Both the position numbers and the translations under genes were made by a program. A stretch of DNA of 64,000 nucleotides from Blastococcus tunisiensis (lineage in GTDB: Bacteria > Actinomycetota > Actinomycetes > Mycobacteriales > Geodermatophilaceae): positions 174,906 to 238,905 of the forward strand of contig NZ_FOND01000006.1 in the NCBI RefSeq assembly GCF_900112815.1, in the 5' to 3' direction. Below the pieces are notes generated by a model, which saw only the letters and a list, made by a program, of their open reading frames with translations, did no database searches and had not been told where the DNA came from. Shown piece after piece: positions 1-7,276 of this stretch; position 1 is the stretch's first letter; each line of letters starts with the position of its first letter.

Positions 1-473
1 TCGAGCAGGCCGAGGTTCGCACCGTCGTCGCCCGGCCCGAGGTAGAGGAAGCCGTCGGCTCCCGTCCGCCAGTTGATGGTCACGCAGACCACCCCGTCGC
101 GGGCGAAGCGGCTGCCGTCGTAGCTGCCGCCGGAGGAGAACTCGAACTGTCCACCCGGGATCCAGACCATGACCGGAAGGCCCGCCGCTGCTGGTTCGGG
201 GGTCCAGACGTTCAGGTTGAGGCAGTCGTCCCCGGGCACGGCGGGATCGAAGACCAGCCCGGAGGGATCGCTCGCGCCGAACTGCGGCTGGGGCGGCTCC
301 GGCCCGAGGACGGTGGCGTCCCGGATCCCGGTCCACGGCTGGACGGGCTGGGGTGGGCGGAGCCGGTGGCGTCCGACCGGGGGTGCCGCGTAGGGCAGGC
401 CCAGGAAGGTGCTCACCCCGTCCGTGGTCCGGCCGCGCACCGGTCCGGCGCTGGTTCGGACGATCGTCGTCAT
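1..473 (-). CDS. Type B carboxylesterase, N-terminal part (runs off the left edge)
   Basis: This is the first ~157 residues of a carboxylesterase/lipase family protein (alpha/beta hydrolase hydrolysing carboxylic esters). Visible family marks are FLGLPYAAPPVG near residue 22, DDCLNLNVW near residue 92, and the oxyanion-hole strand VMVWIPGG around residue 110. The ATG at 473 follows a GGAGAGA ribosome-binding site. Most relatives have IHGG where this protein has IPGG, so the oxyanion-hole region is slightly atypical. The catalytic Ser, Glu/Asp and His lie outside the window. It is transcribed away from the flavodoxin gene across a 410-bp gap. Confidence 0.85.
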   Translation of the reverse strand, partial: MTTIVRTSAGPVRGRTTDGVSTFLGLPYAAPPVGRHRLRPPQPVQPWTGIRDATVLGPEPPQPQFGASDPSGLVFDPAVPGDDCLNLNVWTPEPAAAGLPVMVWIPGGQFEFSSGGSYDGSRFARDGVVCVTINWRTGADGFLYLGPGDDGANLGLL

Positions 474-883
474 CGTGCACGCCCTCTCTCCGTGGGCAGG
501 GAGGCTCCGCCGTCAGGAGCTGAGCGGTCGGTCAGGCCATGCCCCCGCCGGCGCCTCCACCGGGGACGCCGGGGGAGTCCGGTGGAGGGAGCATCGCGCC
601 GCTTGCCGCACCGCCGGCAGATCTGCTGGTCCGGCCCGTGCGGCCGCTCGTCGGCCGGGTGCCGCCGGACGTCGGAGTGGAAGCCCGACCTGCAGCGCAT
701 CGGGGTCCTCATGCGGACCGACGCTAGGGGCCACGGCAGAACCCCGAAGCGGTCCTCCGACCCGGGACGCAGGGGCCGAGGCCCCCTGTGCCGGCGAGGT
801 GCAGCGGTCGATGCTCGGACGGGGCTACCCCGCAGCCGGGGCGCTTTGCGGGATCCGACCCGACGGAGGAGAGGACGGCCGAC
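474..883. other. Intergenic region, 410 bp, no convincing gene
   Basis: The short frames here are arginine/proline-rich with no ribosome-binding site or recognisable fold, so I see no gene. It carries the promoter of the downstream flavodoxin gene (box at 772-785, -10 at 810-815). A tag TAGGGG at 726-731 resembles a -10 but is followed by nothing I can support. Confidence 0.5.
772..815 (+). promoter_or_regulatory. DevR-type box and -10 upstream of flavodoxin gene
   Basis: Palindrome GGGGCCGAGGCCCC (772-785) fits GGGAC-N4-GTCCC at 8 of 10 arm positions. A GATGCT hexamer at 810-815 begins 31.5 bp from the box centre, the short spacing seen at other promoters in this window. Confidence 0.5.
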
Positions 884-1453
884 ATGGAGATCGCCGTGGT
901 GTTCGAGAGCATGTTCGGGGCGACGCACGAGGTGGCCGACGCGATCGCCGCGGGCGCGGCCGGGGCCCGGCCCGACGCGACCGTGACCTGCGTGCGGGTG
1001 GGCGACGCCGACCCGGAGCTGGTCGCCCGGGCCGACCTGGTCATCGTGGGCGGCCCCACCCACATGCGTGGCATGACGTCGGGGATGACCCGGAAGATGG
1101 CCGTGCAGATGGAGCAGAAGAAGGGGCAGGAGGACGGCGGGCACGTGGGCCACGGCCTCGAGCCGGACGTCCCGGGTCCGGGCCTCCGGGACTGGTTCCA
1201 CACCCTGCCGAAAGCCGCGACGGGCACGTCGGCCGCCGCGTTCGACACCCGGGGCGAGGGCAGCATGATGGGTGGCGCCGCGCGAGGCATCGCGCGTCGC
1301 CTCGAGAGCCACGGCTACGAGCTGGTGGCCGGGCCGGAGGGGTTCGTCATCGAGGGGGACGACCAGCTGCTGCGTGACGGCGAGCAGATCAGGGCACGGG
1401 CGTGGGCGGCGGACCTGGTACGGACGACGGCAGCCTCGGGCGCCGCCCGCTGA
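884..1453 (+). CDS. Flavodoxin-domain protein (189 aa)
   Basis: A flavodoxin-fold protein expected to bind FMN and act in electron transfer or as an NAD(P)H:quinone-type reductase in the cytoplasm. The N-terminus VVFESMFGATHEVADAI is the phosphate-binding loop of flavodoxins, and VIVGGPTHMRG around residue 55 is the second flavin loop. The ATG at 884 is preceded by GGAGGAGAGG, which decides the start. About 30 residues after the second loop are rich in M, K, Q and G (MEQKKGQEDGGHVGHG) and look like an exposed insertion. Related flavodoxin-like genes sit at 31129 and 34709, so this island has three. A DevR-type box lies about 105 bp upstream. Partner and substrate cannot be told from sequence. 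Confidence 0.85.
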   Translation: MEIAVVFESMFGATHEVADAIAAGAAGARPDATVTCVRVGDADPELVARADLVIVGGPTHMRGMTSGMTRKMAVQMEQKKGQEDGGHVGHGLEPDVPGPGLRDWFHTLPKAATGTSAAAFDTRGEGSMMGGAARGIARRLESHGYELVAGPEGFVIEGDDQLLRDGEQIRARAWAADLVRTTAASGAAR

Positions 1454-1575
1454 CCCGCGGGGCCACCGCGTCCGCAGCTGCCCCGCGGCGACCCGCACCC
1501 GCCCCCGGCCCGAGGAGGGGCCCGGATGAGTGGACGGCCGGATCGATCCCATGGGTGTGCCGCCCAGGCGTCGGG

Positions 1576-2607
1576 TCAGAGCCCGGTCGCGACGGGCGTC
1601 TCCAGCTCCCTCCGGTACGCACCGCGCCGGGCGTCGCCGTTCATCGTCGCCCGGTGGAGCAGCGCGGCCTGCGCCGCCTCCGCGTGCGCGTCCTCGCCGG
1701 CCCAGGCGCGCAGCACCGGGGCCTGGAGCGCCCGGCCGAAGGAGAAGCTCAGCTCCCACGGCTGCGGGCCCGTGCGGTTGAGCGCATCCAGGTTCGCCGT
1801 CGCCTCCTCGTCGGACTGGCCCCCCGAGAGGAACACGATCCCCGGGACGGCGGCGGGCACGGTCTCCCGGAGGATCCGGATCGTCGCTCCTGCGACCTCC
1901 TGCGGGGCGGCCCGCCCGGCGAACTCGGTCCCCGGCACCACCATGTTGGGCTTCAGCAGGCTCGCCTCCAGCACCACGCGGTGCCGCGCCAGCTGGTCGT
2001 ACACGACCCGGAGCGTCTCCGCCGTGACCTCCGCACACCGTTCCAGGCTGTGCGGCCCGTCCATCAGCACCTCCGGCTCCACGATCGGCACCAGGCCGGC
2101 CTCCTGGGTCAGTGCCGCGTAGCGGGCCAGGGCATGGGCGTTCGCCTCGATGGCGGCGGGCGTGGGCCGGCCGTCCCCGATCCGGATCACGGCACGCCAC
2201 TTGGCGAAGCGGAGCCCCATCGCGGCGTACTCCTCCAGCCGCCCCCGCAGCCCGTCGAGCCCGTCGGTCACCACCTCGTGCGGGAATCCGGCGAGCGGCG
2301 TGGTCCCGAGGTCGACCTTGATGCCCGGGATCACCCCGCGGTCGCGCAGCAGATCGGGCAGCGGGCGGCCGTCGTCGTCCCGCTGGCGGGTCGTCTCGTC
2401 GAACAGGATCACCCCGCTGATGTGCTCGCCGATCCCCGGTGCGCCGAACAGCAGCTGCCGGTAGCGCCGGCGGTGCTCCTCGGTGGACTCGACGCCGACC
2501 GCCGCCAGCCGCTTCGTCATCGTCGGTGTGCTCTCGTCGGCAGCGAGGATGCCCTTACCGGGCTCCACCAGCTCACGCGCGGTCGCGATCATCGTCTCCA
2601 GCGGCAC
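1576..2607 (-). CDS. Class I fructose-bisphosphate aldolase
   Basis: Cleaves fructose-1,6-bisphosphate to dihydroxyacetone phosphate and glyceraldehyde-3-phosphate through a Schiff base. The 343-aa sequence is of the animal/plant class I type: KGILAADES (residues 18-26), FAKWRAV (134-140), VEPEVL (176-181), the Schiff-base lysine in LLKPNMV (Lys219), FLSGGQS and SFSFGRALQ. Length agrees with the ~350-aa family. The GTG start at 2607 has AGGGGAGGA just upstream. It follows the SDR gene by 25 bp on the same strand, so the two probably form an operon. With PEP synthase (51338) it suggests control of glycolysis/gluconeogenesis in this island. Confidence 0.95.
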   Translation of the reverse strand: MPLETMIATARELVEPGKGILAADESTPTMTKRLAAVGVESTEEHRRRYRQLLFGAPGIGEHISGVILFDETTRQRDDDGRPLPDLLRDRGVIPGIKVDLGTTPLAGFPHEVVTDGLDGLRGRLEEYAAMGLRFAKWRAVIRIGDGRPTPAAIEANAHALARYAALTQEAGLVPIVEPEVLMDGPHSLERCAEVTAETLRVVYDQLARHRVVLEASLLKPNMVVPGTEFAGRAAPQEVAGATIRILRETVPAAVPGIVFLSGGQSDEEATANLDALNRTGPQPWELSFSFGRALQAPVLRAWAGEDAHAEAAQAALLHRATMNGDARRGAYRRELETPVATGL

Positions 2608-2632
2608 GGCGTCCTCCCCTTCCGTCCGGTCG

Positions 2633-3391
2633 TCAGCTGCTCGCCGGGAGCACCGGCACGACGCCGGCCGTCGCGCCGCCGTCGACCACGAACTCGCTGC
2701 CGGTCGAGAAGGTCGCCTGCCCGGCCACGAAGGCCACCATCGCGGCCACCTCGTCCGGTTCGCCGAACCGCTCGATCGGCTGTCCCGCGACCGACGCCTC
2801 GCCCATTCCCGCGGTCATCGGCGTGCGGATCGGGCCGGGGTGCACGGAGCAGACGCGGATCCCGTCCGCGGCGAACTCCAGCGCCGCCGCCTTCGTCAGG
2901 CCGCGCATGCCCCACTTGGCCGATACGTACCCCGCGATCCCGGCGTACCCGATCAGGCCCGCGGTGGAGGAGATGTTCACGATCACGCCGCCACCCGCCC
3001 GGCGCATGGACGGCAGGACGGCGCGCATGCCGAAGAAGGCGCCGACCAGGTCGATCTCCAGCACCCGCCGGAAGACCTCGTCCGTCGACGCCTCGATCGT
3101 GGCGAACTCGACGACACCGGCGTTGTTGACCAGGACCGACACGGGGCCGAACGTCGCCTCCGCCTCGCCCAGCGCCGTCCGCCAGGCGTCGGACTCGCTC
3201 ACGTCCAGGTGCACGTAGCTGGCCGCGTCCCCCAGTGCATCGGCGAGCTGCTTGCCTTCGGCGTCCAGGACGTCCGCCACGACCACCCGCGCGCCCTCGG
3301 CGACGAACGCCGCGGCGACGGCCGCGCCGATCCCGCGCGCACCGCCGGTCACGAGCGCCACCCGCCCGGCCAGTCCTCCCGCTGCTGCCAT
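2633..3391 (-). CDS. SDR-family NAD(P)-dependent oxidoreductase
   Basis: A 252-aa classical short-chain dehydrogenase. It has the Rossmann motif TGGARGIG near residue 15, NNAG near residue 88, the catalytic Ser in NISSTAG, and the Tyr/Lys pair in YVSAKWG. The C-terminus reads FVVDGGATAG, as in 3-alpha/20-beta-hydroxysteroid dehydrogenase-like SDRs, but the substrate cannot be assigned. The start is the ATG at 3391, preceded by GAGGAGC; longer readings upstream are arginine-rich and lack a ribosome-binding site. First gene of a likely two-gene operon with the aldolase. Confidence 0.9.
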   Translation of the reverse strand: MAAAGGLAGRVALVTGGARGIGAAVAAAFVAEGARVVVADVLDAEGKQLADALGDAASYVHLDVSESDAWRTALGEAEATFGPVSVLVNNAGVVEFATIEASTDEVFRRVLEIDLVGAFFGMRAVLPSMRRAGGGVIVNISSTAGLIGYAGIAGYVSAKWGMRGLTKAAALEFAADGIRVCSVHPGPIRTPMTAGMGEASVAGQPIERFGEPDEVAAMVAFVAGQATFSTGSEFVVDGGATAGVVPVLPASS

Positions 3392-3505
3392 GCCCGCTCC
3401 TCGATCGCCCTCGTCCCGTCGACCGCCATCCAAGGACGGGCAGCCCCGCCGTGCGACGGCCGGAAGTACCGCACGGCCAGGGGACGACGTCCCGTGGACC
3501 ACGTC

Positions 3506-3570
3506 GGGACCTTCGCCGGTGCCGAGGCGCCGTTGGCCTCGGGCGGCCGGCGCTCCGCACGGTGCAGGGT
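3506..3570 (+). promoter_or_regulatory. Weak DevR-type box and leaderless-type -10 for AMIN-like lipoprotein
   Basis: GGGACCTTCGCCGG (3506-3519) has one perfect half and a poor second half (7/10). CAGGGT (3565-3570) begins 52.5 bp from its centre and ends six bases before the ATG at 3577, so the transcript may start at the start codon. Confidence 0.35.
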
Positions 3571-3576
3571 CGCGAC

Positions 3577-4233
3577 ATGAGAACGCGCGTCGCCGCCGCC
3601 CTTCCCGCCGTCGTGGCCGTCGCCCTCGTCGTCGCCTGCGGGGGGAACGGCGACGACAGCGACACGGGCGCCACCGGCTCTGCATCCCCGAGTTCGGCGA
3701 CGTCGAGCTCGGCACCCGCGACGACGTCCGGCGCCGCCGGGAGCGGGACCCCGGCCACCGGCGGCGACGACAGCACCGATGCCCCACCGTTCCCGGCGAA
3801 CACCGAGCCGGACACCGGGCAGGCGTCCGCGGACTCCTTCGTCACCGTGACCGACATCCGGACCGGCCGGCACGACGGCTTCGACCGGGTGGTCTTCGAC
3901 GTGGCGGGGACCGGCACCCCCGGGTGGGACGTCCGGTTCGTCCCCGAGGCCAGGAGCCAGGGCAGTGGGAACACCGTCCCGGTCGAGGGCGACGCGATCC
4001 TCCAGGTCACGCTCAGCGGGGTCGGCTACCCGACCGAGACGGGCATCGACGAGGTCGACGGCTCCGCGCCGATCCCCGGGCAGGGGACGGAGGTCGTGAC
4101 CGAGGTCGTCTGGGACACCACCTTCGAGGGGACGTCGGTGGCCTTCGTCGGAGCGACGGAGCGGACGCCGTTCCGCGTGTACCTGCTCGAGAGCCCCACC
4201 CGGGTCGTGCTGGACGTGGTCCACCCCCGCTGA
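3577..4233 (+). CDS. AMIN-like domain lipoprotein
   Basis: A 218-aa secreted lipoprotein. The hydrophobic N-terminus ends in a lipobox LVVAC (Cys near residue 21), followed by a Ser/Thr/Gly/Pro-rich linker to about residue 75. The folded C-terminal part (FDRVVFDVAGTG, GTEVVTEVVWDTTFEG, RVVLDVVHPR) resembles the AMIN-like domain of actinobacterial lipoproteins, proposed to bind cell-wall polymers. No ribosome-binding site is obvious before the ATG. A CAGGGT -10 six bases upstream suggests leaderless expression. Transcribed away from the SDR/aldolase pair. Confidence 0.8.
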   Translation: MRTRVAAALPAVVAVALVVACGGNGDDSDTGATGSASPSSATSSSAPATTSGAAGSGTPATGGDDSTDAPPFPANTEPDTGQASADSFVTVTDIRTGRHDGFDRVVFDVAGTGTPGWDVRFVPEARSQGSGNTVPVEGDAILQVTLSGVGYPTETGIDEVDGSAPIPGQGTEVVTEVVWDTTFEGTSVAFVGATERTPFRVYLLESPTRVVLDVVHPR

Positions 4234-4263
4234 CCCAGCGGCTGCCGGTCTCCCGGCGCCGGC

Positions 4264-4328
4264 ATGACCTTGGACTCCGCCCGAGCGGCCGACAGGCCCT
4301 GCAGACCCGTCCCCGGCCGCCCTAGCGT
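4264..4328 (+). promoter_or_regulatory. Tandem weak DevR-type boxes with TAGCGT -10
   Basis: Two imperfect boxes lie 22 bp apart: ATGACCTTGGACTC (4264-4277, 6/10) and CGGCCGACAGGCCC (4286-4299, 7/10). TAGCGT (4323-4328) begins 52.5 and 30.5 bp from their centres. The individual boxes are poor; the shared spacing is the reason to list them. Confidence 0.4.
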
Positions 4329-4394
4329 CGGTCGAGGAAGCCCGCGGCGGGCAGCGCTCCGCACCGGGGCCGGCCGGGCGACGAGGAGGACACC

Positions 4395-4619
4395 GTGCGC
4401 GCGCAGGTCGGACACTGGATCGTGGTGCACGGGCGGACACTGGACGCACCGGTCCGGGAGGGGCGGATCGACGAGCTGCTGCACGCCGACGGCTCACCGC
4501 CCTACCTCGTCCACTGGCTGGACGACGACCGGCGGAGCGTGGTGTTCCCGGGTCCCGACGCGACCATCGTCCCGCAGCGACCGCATGCGGCACGGTCCGC
4601 GCCGGCTGACGGCGGCTGA
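4395..4619 (+). CDS. DUF1918-family small protein
   Basis: A 74-aa protein of the actinobacterial DUF1918 type: VGHWIVVHGR at the N-terminus, then REGRIDELLHADGSPPYLVHW and VVFPGPDATIV. The family forms a small SH3-like beta barrel of unknown function and often accompanies stress genes. The GTG start at 4395 has GAGGAGG upstream. The C-terminal 15 residues are low-complexity. Confidence 0.85.
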   Translation: MRAQVGHWIVVHGRTLDAPVREGRIDELLHADGSPPYLVHWLDDDRRSVVFPGPDATIVPQRPHAARSAPADGG

Positions 4620-4649
4620 CGGCGGAGCGGGTCACTGCGGCCGCTGGTA

Positions 4650-4997
4650 TCAGCGGCCGCGCCGCCCCGCCCAGAGGAACGGGTGCCGCCACCGCGACGG
4701 CGCGCGCGGGGCCTCGGCCGTCGGACGTGCGGTCTCGGACGACTCGCCGACCGCTGCCTCGTCCTGACGAGGCCGGGGAGGAGGCGGGGTGCGCCCGCTG
4801 CTCTCCACCAGCCGTTCGTGGGCGACGTAGTGCTGCACCACATCGGGCGCGCTCCGCCGGCCACGGGAGGCGACGTCGTGCCTGGCCTCCCACTCGGCGG
4901 CGAGCTTCTCGGCCTCGGTCATGCCGAGGGGGTCGCCGCTCGGGGTCGTGCGGCGGCGCGGTCGGTCCGCCGGCGTCGCCGGGCCGTTGACGGTCAT
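4650..4997 (-). CDS. Hypothetical protein (115 aa), tandem DevR-type operator upstream
   Basis: I do not recognise the family. The protein is charged: a proline/arginine-rich start, a predicted helix EAEKLAAEWEARHDVASRG (about residues 29-47), DVVQHYVAHERLVES, and a disordered proline/alanine-rich tail ending in an RWRHPFLWAGRRGR patch. There is no signal peptide or membrane segment. The ATG at 4997 has an excellent AGGAGG. Its promoter (5029-5093) has two boxes 22 bp apart, one of the clearest operator arrangements in the window, which argues that it is a real regulon member. Confidence 0.65.
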   Translation of the reverse strand: MTVNGPATPADRPRRRTTPSGDPLGMTEAEKLAAEWEARHDVASRGRRSAPDVVQHYVAHERLVESSGRTPPPPRPRQDEAAVGESSETARPTAEAPRAPSRWRHPFLWAGRRGR

Positions 4998-5028
4998 GTC
5001 GCCTCCTGGAGGGCTGTTCGTGGTGTCC

Positions 5029-5093
5029 ACGCTGGCGACCGGCCGGCGGCCCGGCGAGTGCGCAAGGTCCCGCGGGGGCGGGACCACCGTCGG
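5029..5093 (-). promoter_or_regulatory. Tandem DevR-type boxes (22 bp apart) upstream of the 115-aa gene
   Basis: Boxes at 5058-5071 (GTGCGCAAGGTCCC, 7/10) and 5080-5093 (GGGACCACCGTCGG, 8/10). A CAGCGT -10 read on the minus strand (5034 to 5029) begins exactly 30.5 and 52.5 bp from the two centres. The boxes might also serve the divergent USP gene at 5171, but I find no -10 at the usual spacing on that side. Confidence 0.6.
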
Positions 5094-5170
5094 AGCGGCG
5101 GCTCCGGGCCCTCGGCCACCCGGCCCGGGACTTCCGGCCCCTCCTCGGAAGCCGGTCGGGGAAGAACGCT

Positions 5171-6109
5171 GTGGGCATGGAGCGCTCAGGCAGCCGCACG
5201 GGCACGGCGGCTCCCCGTCCGGAGGCCGCGCCCCCCGAGGTGTCGATCCCCCCAGGTTCGGTGGTGGTGGCCTTCGACGGGTCGGTGCCGGCCCGCGACG
5301 CTGCGCACTGGGCGGCCCACGAGGTCGCCGGCTCGGGACGGCCGCTGCGCCTGCTGCACGTGCTGCACTGGCCGCGCCGGGAGCTCGCCGGCCTGGGCCT
5401 CCCCCCGGCAGCGCTCGACGTCGACCGCGCCCGACGGGCGGCGACGGCGGCTGTCGCCCTCACCGTCGATCGCTGTCGTCAGGAGGCGCCGGGCGCCGAC
5501 ATCGACGGGAGCGTCGTCGTCGGCGACGCCCTCGCGTTGCTGAGGGGGACCGCCGCCGACGCGGACCTCCTCGTCCTGGGCGCCTCCGGCCAGACCGACA
5601 CCCCGCAGGTGCTGCTCGGCTCCAGTGCGGACGAGCTGCTCCGCACCGTGACCATCCCGGTGGTCGTCGTCCGCGACCGTCCGACGCGCGGTCCCGCACC
5701 GGTGGTCATCGGGGTCGACGGATCGCCGGGCGCGGAGGAGGCCGTCCGCGTCGGATTCGAGCTCGCGGCCCGGCGAGGTCACGACGTCGTCGCCGTCCAC
5801 ACGTGGTCGGACATCCCGCTCGCCGCCCTGGCCGGTGGTGTCGACCTCGATCCCGACGAGCTTGCCGAACGCGCCGCGGCGTTCCTCGCGGCACGGATCG
5901 AGGAGGCCGCGCACCGGCACCGGGGCGTCCACGTCCACGCGGTGACGGCGGCCGACCACCCGGCCCGGCTGCTCCTGGAGCGGGCACGGGGCGCGGCGCT
6001 CCTGGTGGTCGGCCGCCACGGCCGGGCCCGGACCGGTGCCCGGCTCGGCAGCGTGAGCCATGCGGTCGCCCACTACGCCCGGTGCCCCGTGGCCGTCGTC
6101 GGTGACTGA
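5171..6109 (+). CDS. Universal stress protein, two UspA domains
   Basis: A 312-aa protein of two tandem UspA domains (about residues 30-165 and 175-310), as in mycobacterial Rv2623-like proteins that bind ATP and modulate dormancy. Domain 1 carries VLGASGQ...GSSADELLR, a degenerate form of the ATP-binding G-x2-G-x9-G-S/T motif. Domain 2 has VVGRHGRARTGARLGSVSHAV, closer to consensus. The ~30-residue N-terminal tail is disordered. The start is either GTG 5171 or ATG 5177; GGGGAAG lies upstream. It precedes hsp20 on the same strand. Confidence 0.9.
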   Translation: MGMERSGSRTGTAAPRPEAAPPEVSIPPGSVVVAFDGSVPARDAAHWAAHEVAGSGRPLRLLHVLHWPRRELAGLGLPPAALDVDRARRAATAAVALTVDRCRQEAPGADIDGSVVVGDALALLRGTAADADLLVLGASGQTDTPQVLLGSSADELLRTVTIPVVVVRDRPTRGPAPVVIGVDGSPGAEEAVRVGFELAARRGHDVVAVHTWSDIPLAALAGGVDLDPDELAERAAAFLAARIEEAAHRHRGVHVHAVTAADHPARLLLERARGAALLVVGRHGRARTGARLGSVSHAVAHYARCPVAVVGD

Positions 6110-6133
6110 GCCGGCGCCGACGACGAGGGTCCC

Positions 6134-6199
6134 GGGCCGCACAGCCCCCCGTATCGGGGACCAACCGCACTTCGCGGCGCGACGGGACCGGACGACGGT
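6134..6199 (+). promoter_or_regulatory. Possible tandem DevR-type boxes upstream of hsp20
   Basis: GGGCCGCACAGCCC (6134-6147, 7/10) and GGGACCAACCGCAC (6157-6170, 7/10), 23 bp apart. A GACGGT hexamer at 6194-6199 begins 30.5 bp from the second centre. Weak individually. Confidence 0.35.
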
Positions 6200-6227
6200 G
6201 GTGACCCACCCACCAGGAGGAGGACCC

Positions 6228-6704
6228 ATGAGCAGCCTGCAGCGACGCGAGAAGAGCGGGATCCCGGCATCACCCTTCAGCCGGTTGGACCGGATGTTCG
6301 ACGAGTGGATGCGGACCCTGCCGATGAACCGCACCCCGGGCATGGCCTGGGAGACGCGTGGTGAGGACGTGATCGGCGTCGACGAGTACCGCGACGGCGA
6401 CACCCAGGTCATCCGGGCGGAACTCGCGGGCATCGACCCGGACGAGGACGTCGAGCTCACCGTCACCGACGGGATGCTGCGCATCGACGCCGAGCGCCGG
6501 GTCGAGAAGGACACCGAGGACAAGGGTTACACCCGGCACGAGCTCCGCTACGGGAGGTTCACCCGGAGCCTGCCGATCCCCGACGGCGTCTCCGCGGACG
6601 ACGTCACGGCCACCTACAAGGACGGCATCCTCGAGGTCCGCGTCCCCGTCCCGGAGCCGCCGGCACCGCCGGCCCCCACGAAGATCGCCATCAGCAAGGG
6701 CTGA
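6228..6704 (+). CDS. Hsp20/alpha-crystallin small heat shock protein
   Basis: ATP-independent holdase chaperone, 158 aa. The alpha-crystallin domain spans about residues 45-135 (DVIGVDEYRDGDTQVIRAELAGID, LRIDAERR, YGRFTRSLPIPDGV), ending in the conserved GILEVRVP (A-x-x-x-n-G-v-L family signature). The C-terminal extension includes a KIAISKG tail with an I-x-I motif for oligomer contact. The ATG at 6228 follows AGGAGGAGG. The best-known mycobacterial DosR target, HspX, belongs to this family; whether this is a direct orthologue cannot be told by eye. Confidence 0.95.
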   Translation: MSSLQRREKSGIPASPFSRLDRMFDEWMRTLPMNRTPGMAWETRGEDVIGVDEYRDGDTQVIRAELAGIDPDEDVELTVTDGMLRIDAERRVEKDTEDKGYTRHELRYGRFTRSLPIPDGVSADDVTATYKDGILEVRVPVPEPPAPPAPTKIAISKG

Positions 6705-6707
6705 CGT

Positions 6708-6736
6708 CCCGCCCGCCCGGCCCACGGACGGGCGGG
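6708..6736 (+). terminator. Possible terminator hairpin after hsp20
   Basis: CCCGCCCG (6708-6715) pairs with CGGGCGGG (6729-6736) over a 13-base loop, four bases past the hsp20 stop. There is no T-tract, as is common in this GC range. Confidence 0.4.
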
Positions 6737-6810
6737 CACCACCTGTCGCGCGCGACCAGGGGTCGGCGCACCGGGTCCCACCCGCTCCCCGCGAGAAGGA
6801 CAGCACCGGC

Positions 6811-7266
6811 ATGACGACCGTTCCGATCGAACTCATCGAGCGGGTACGGACTCCGGCGGCCGTCGTCCGCGGCCACGTCACCGTCCCGGAGATCGCCGGT
6901 TTCCTGGGCACCGCGTTCACCGACGTGCTGGAGCTCCTGGAGCGCCAGCACCGGGAGCCTGCCGGGCCACCGTTCGCCCGGTACCGGCCGACCGGCGACG
7001 GCTTCGACGTCGAGGCCGGGTTTCCCTCCAGCGCGCCCGTCGACCCGATCGGGTCCGTCATGCCGGCAGAGCTGCCGGAAGGCCTCGCCGCCACCGCGGT
7101 GCACCGGGGCTCCTACGAGACGGTGGACGAGACCTGCGACGCCGTCGCGGCGTGGATGACCGCGCACGGCTACCGTCCGGCGGGCGACGCCTGGGAGTCC
7201 TACCTCTCCGGTCCCGGGGTTGCCGAACCCCGGACGCTCGTGACCGTCCCCTGCGTGGCCGGCTGA
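6811..7266 (+). CDS. GyrI-like effector-binding domain protein
   Basis: A 151-aa stand-alone GyrI-like small-molecule-binding domain (SHV fold), as found at the C-terminus of MerR/AraC regulators. It begins IELIERVRTPAAVVRGHVTV and contains GFPSSAPVD, ELPEGLAATAVHRGSYETV and the closing AWESYLSGPGVAEP...TLVTVP, all typical. It has no DNA-binding domain, so a ligand-scavenging or hydrolytic role is more likely than transcriptional control. ATG at 6811 with GAGAAGGA upstream. Confidence 0.85.
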   Translation: MTTVPIELIERVRTPAAVVRGHVTVPEIAGFLGTAFTDVLELLERQHREPAGPPFARYRPTGDGFDVEAGFPSSAPVDPIGSVMPAELPEGLAATAVHRGSYETVDETCDAVAAWMTAHGYRPAGDAWESYLSGPGVAEPRTLVTVPCVAG

Positions 7267-7276
7267 GTCTCGGGCC

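Noticed and set aside
470..2200. 576-aa minus-strand frame opposite the flavodoxin gene
   Set aside because: Low-complexity Arg/Gly/Ala/Pro composition without domains; a shadow caused by high GC.
3481..3493. GGGACGACGTCCC palindrome before the AMIN-like gene
   Set aside because: The spacer between GGGAC and GTCCC is three bases, not four, so it does not fit the box; the weaker site at 3506 has the right geometry.
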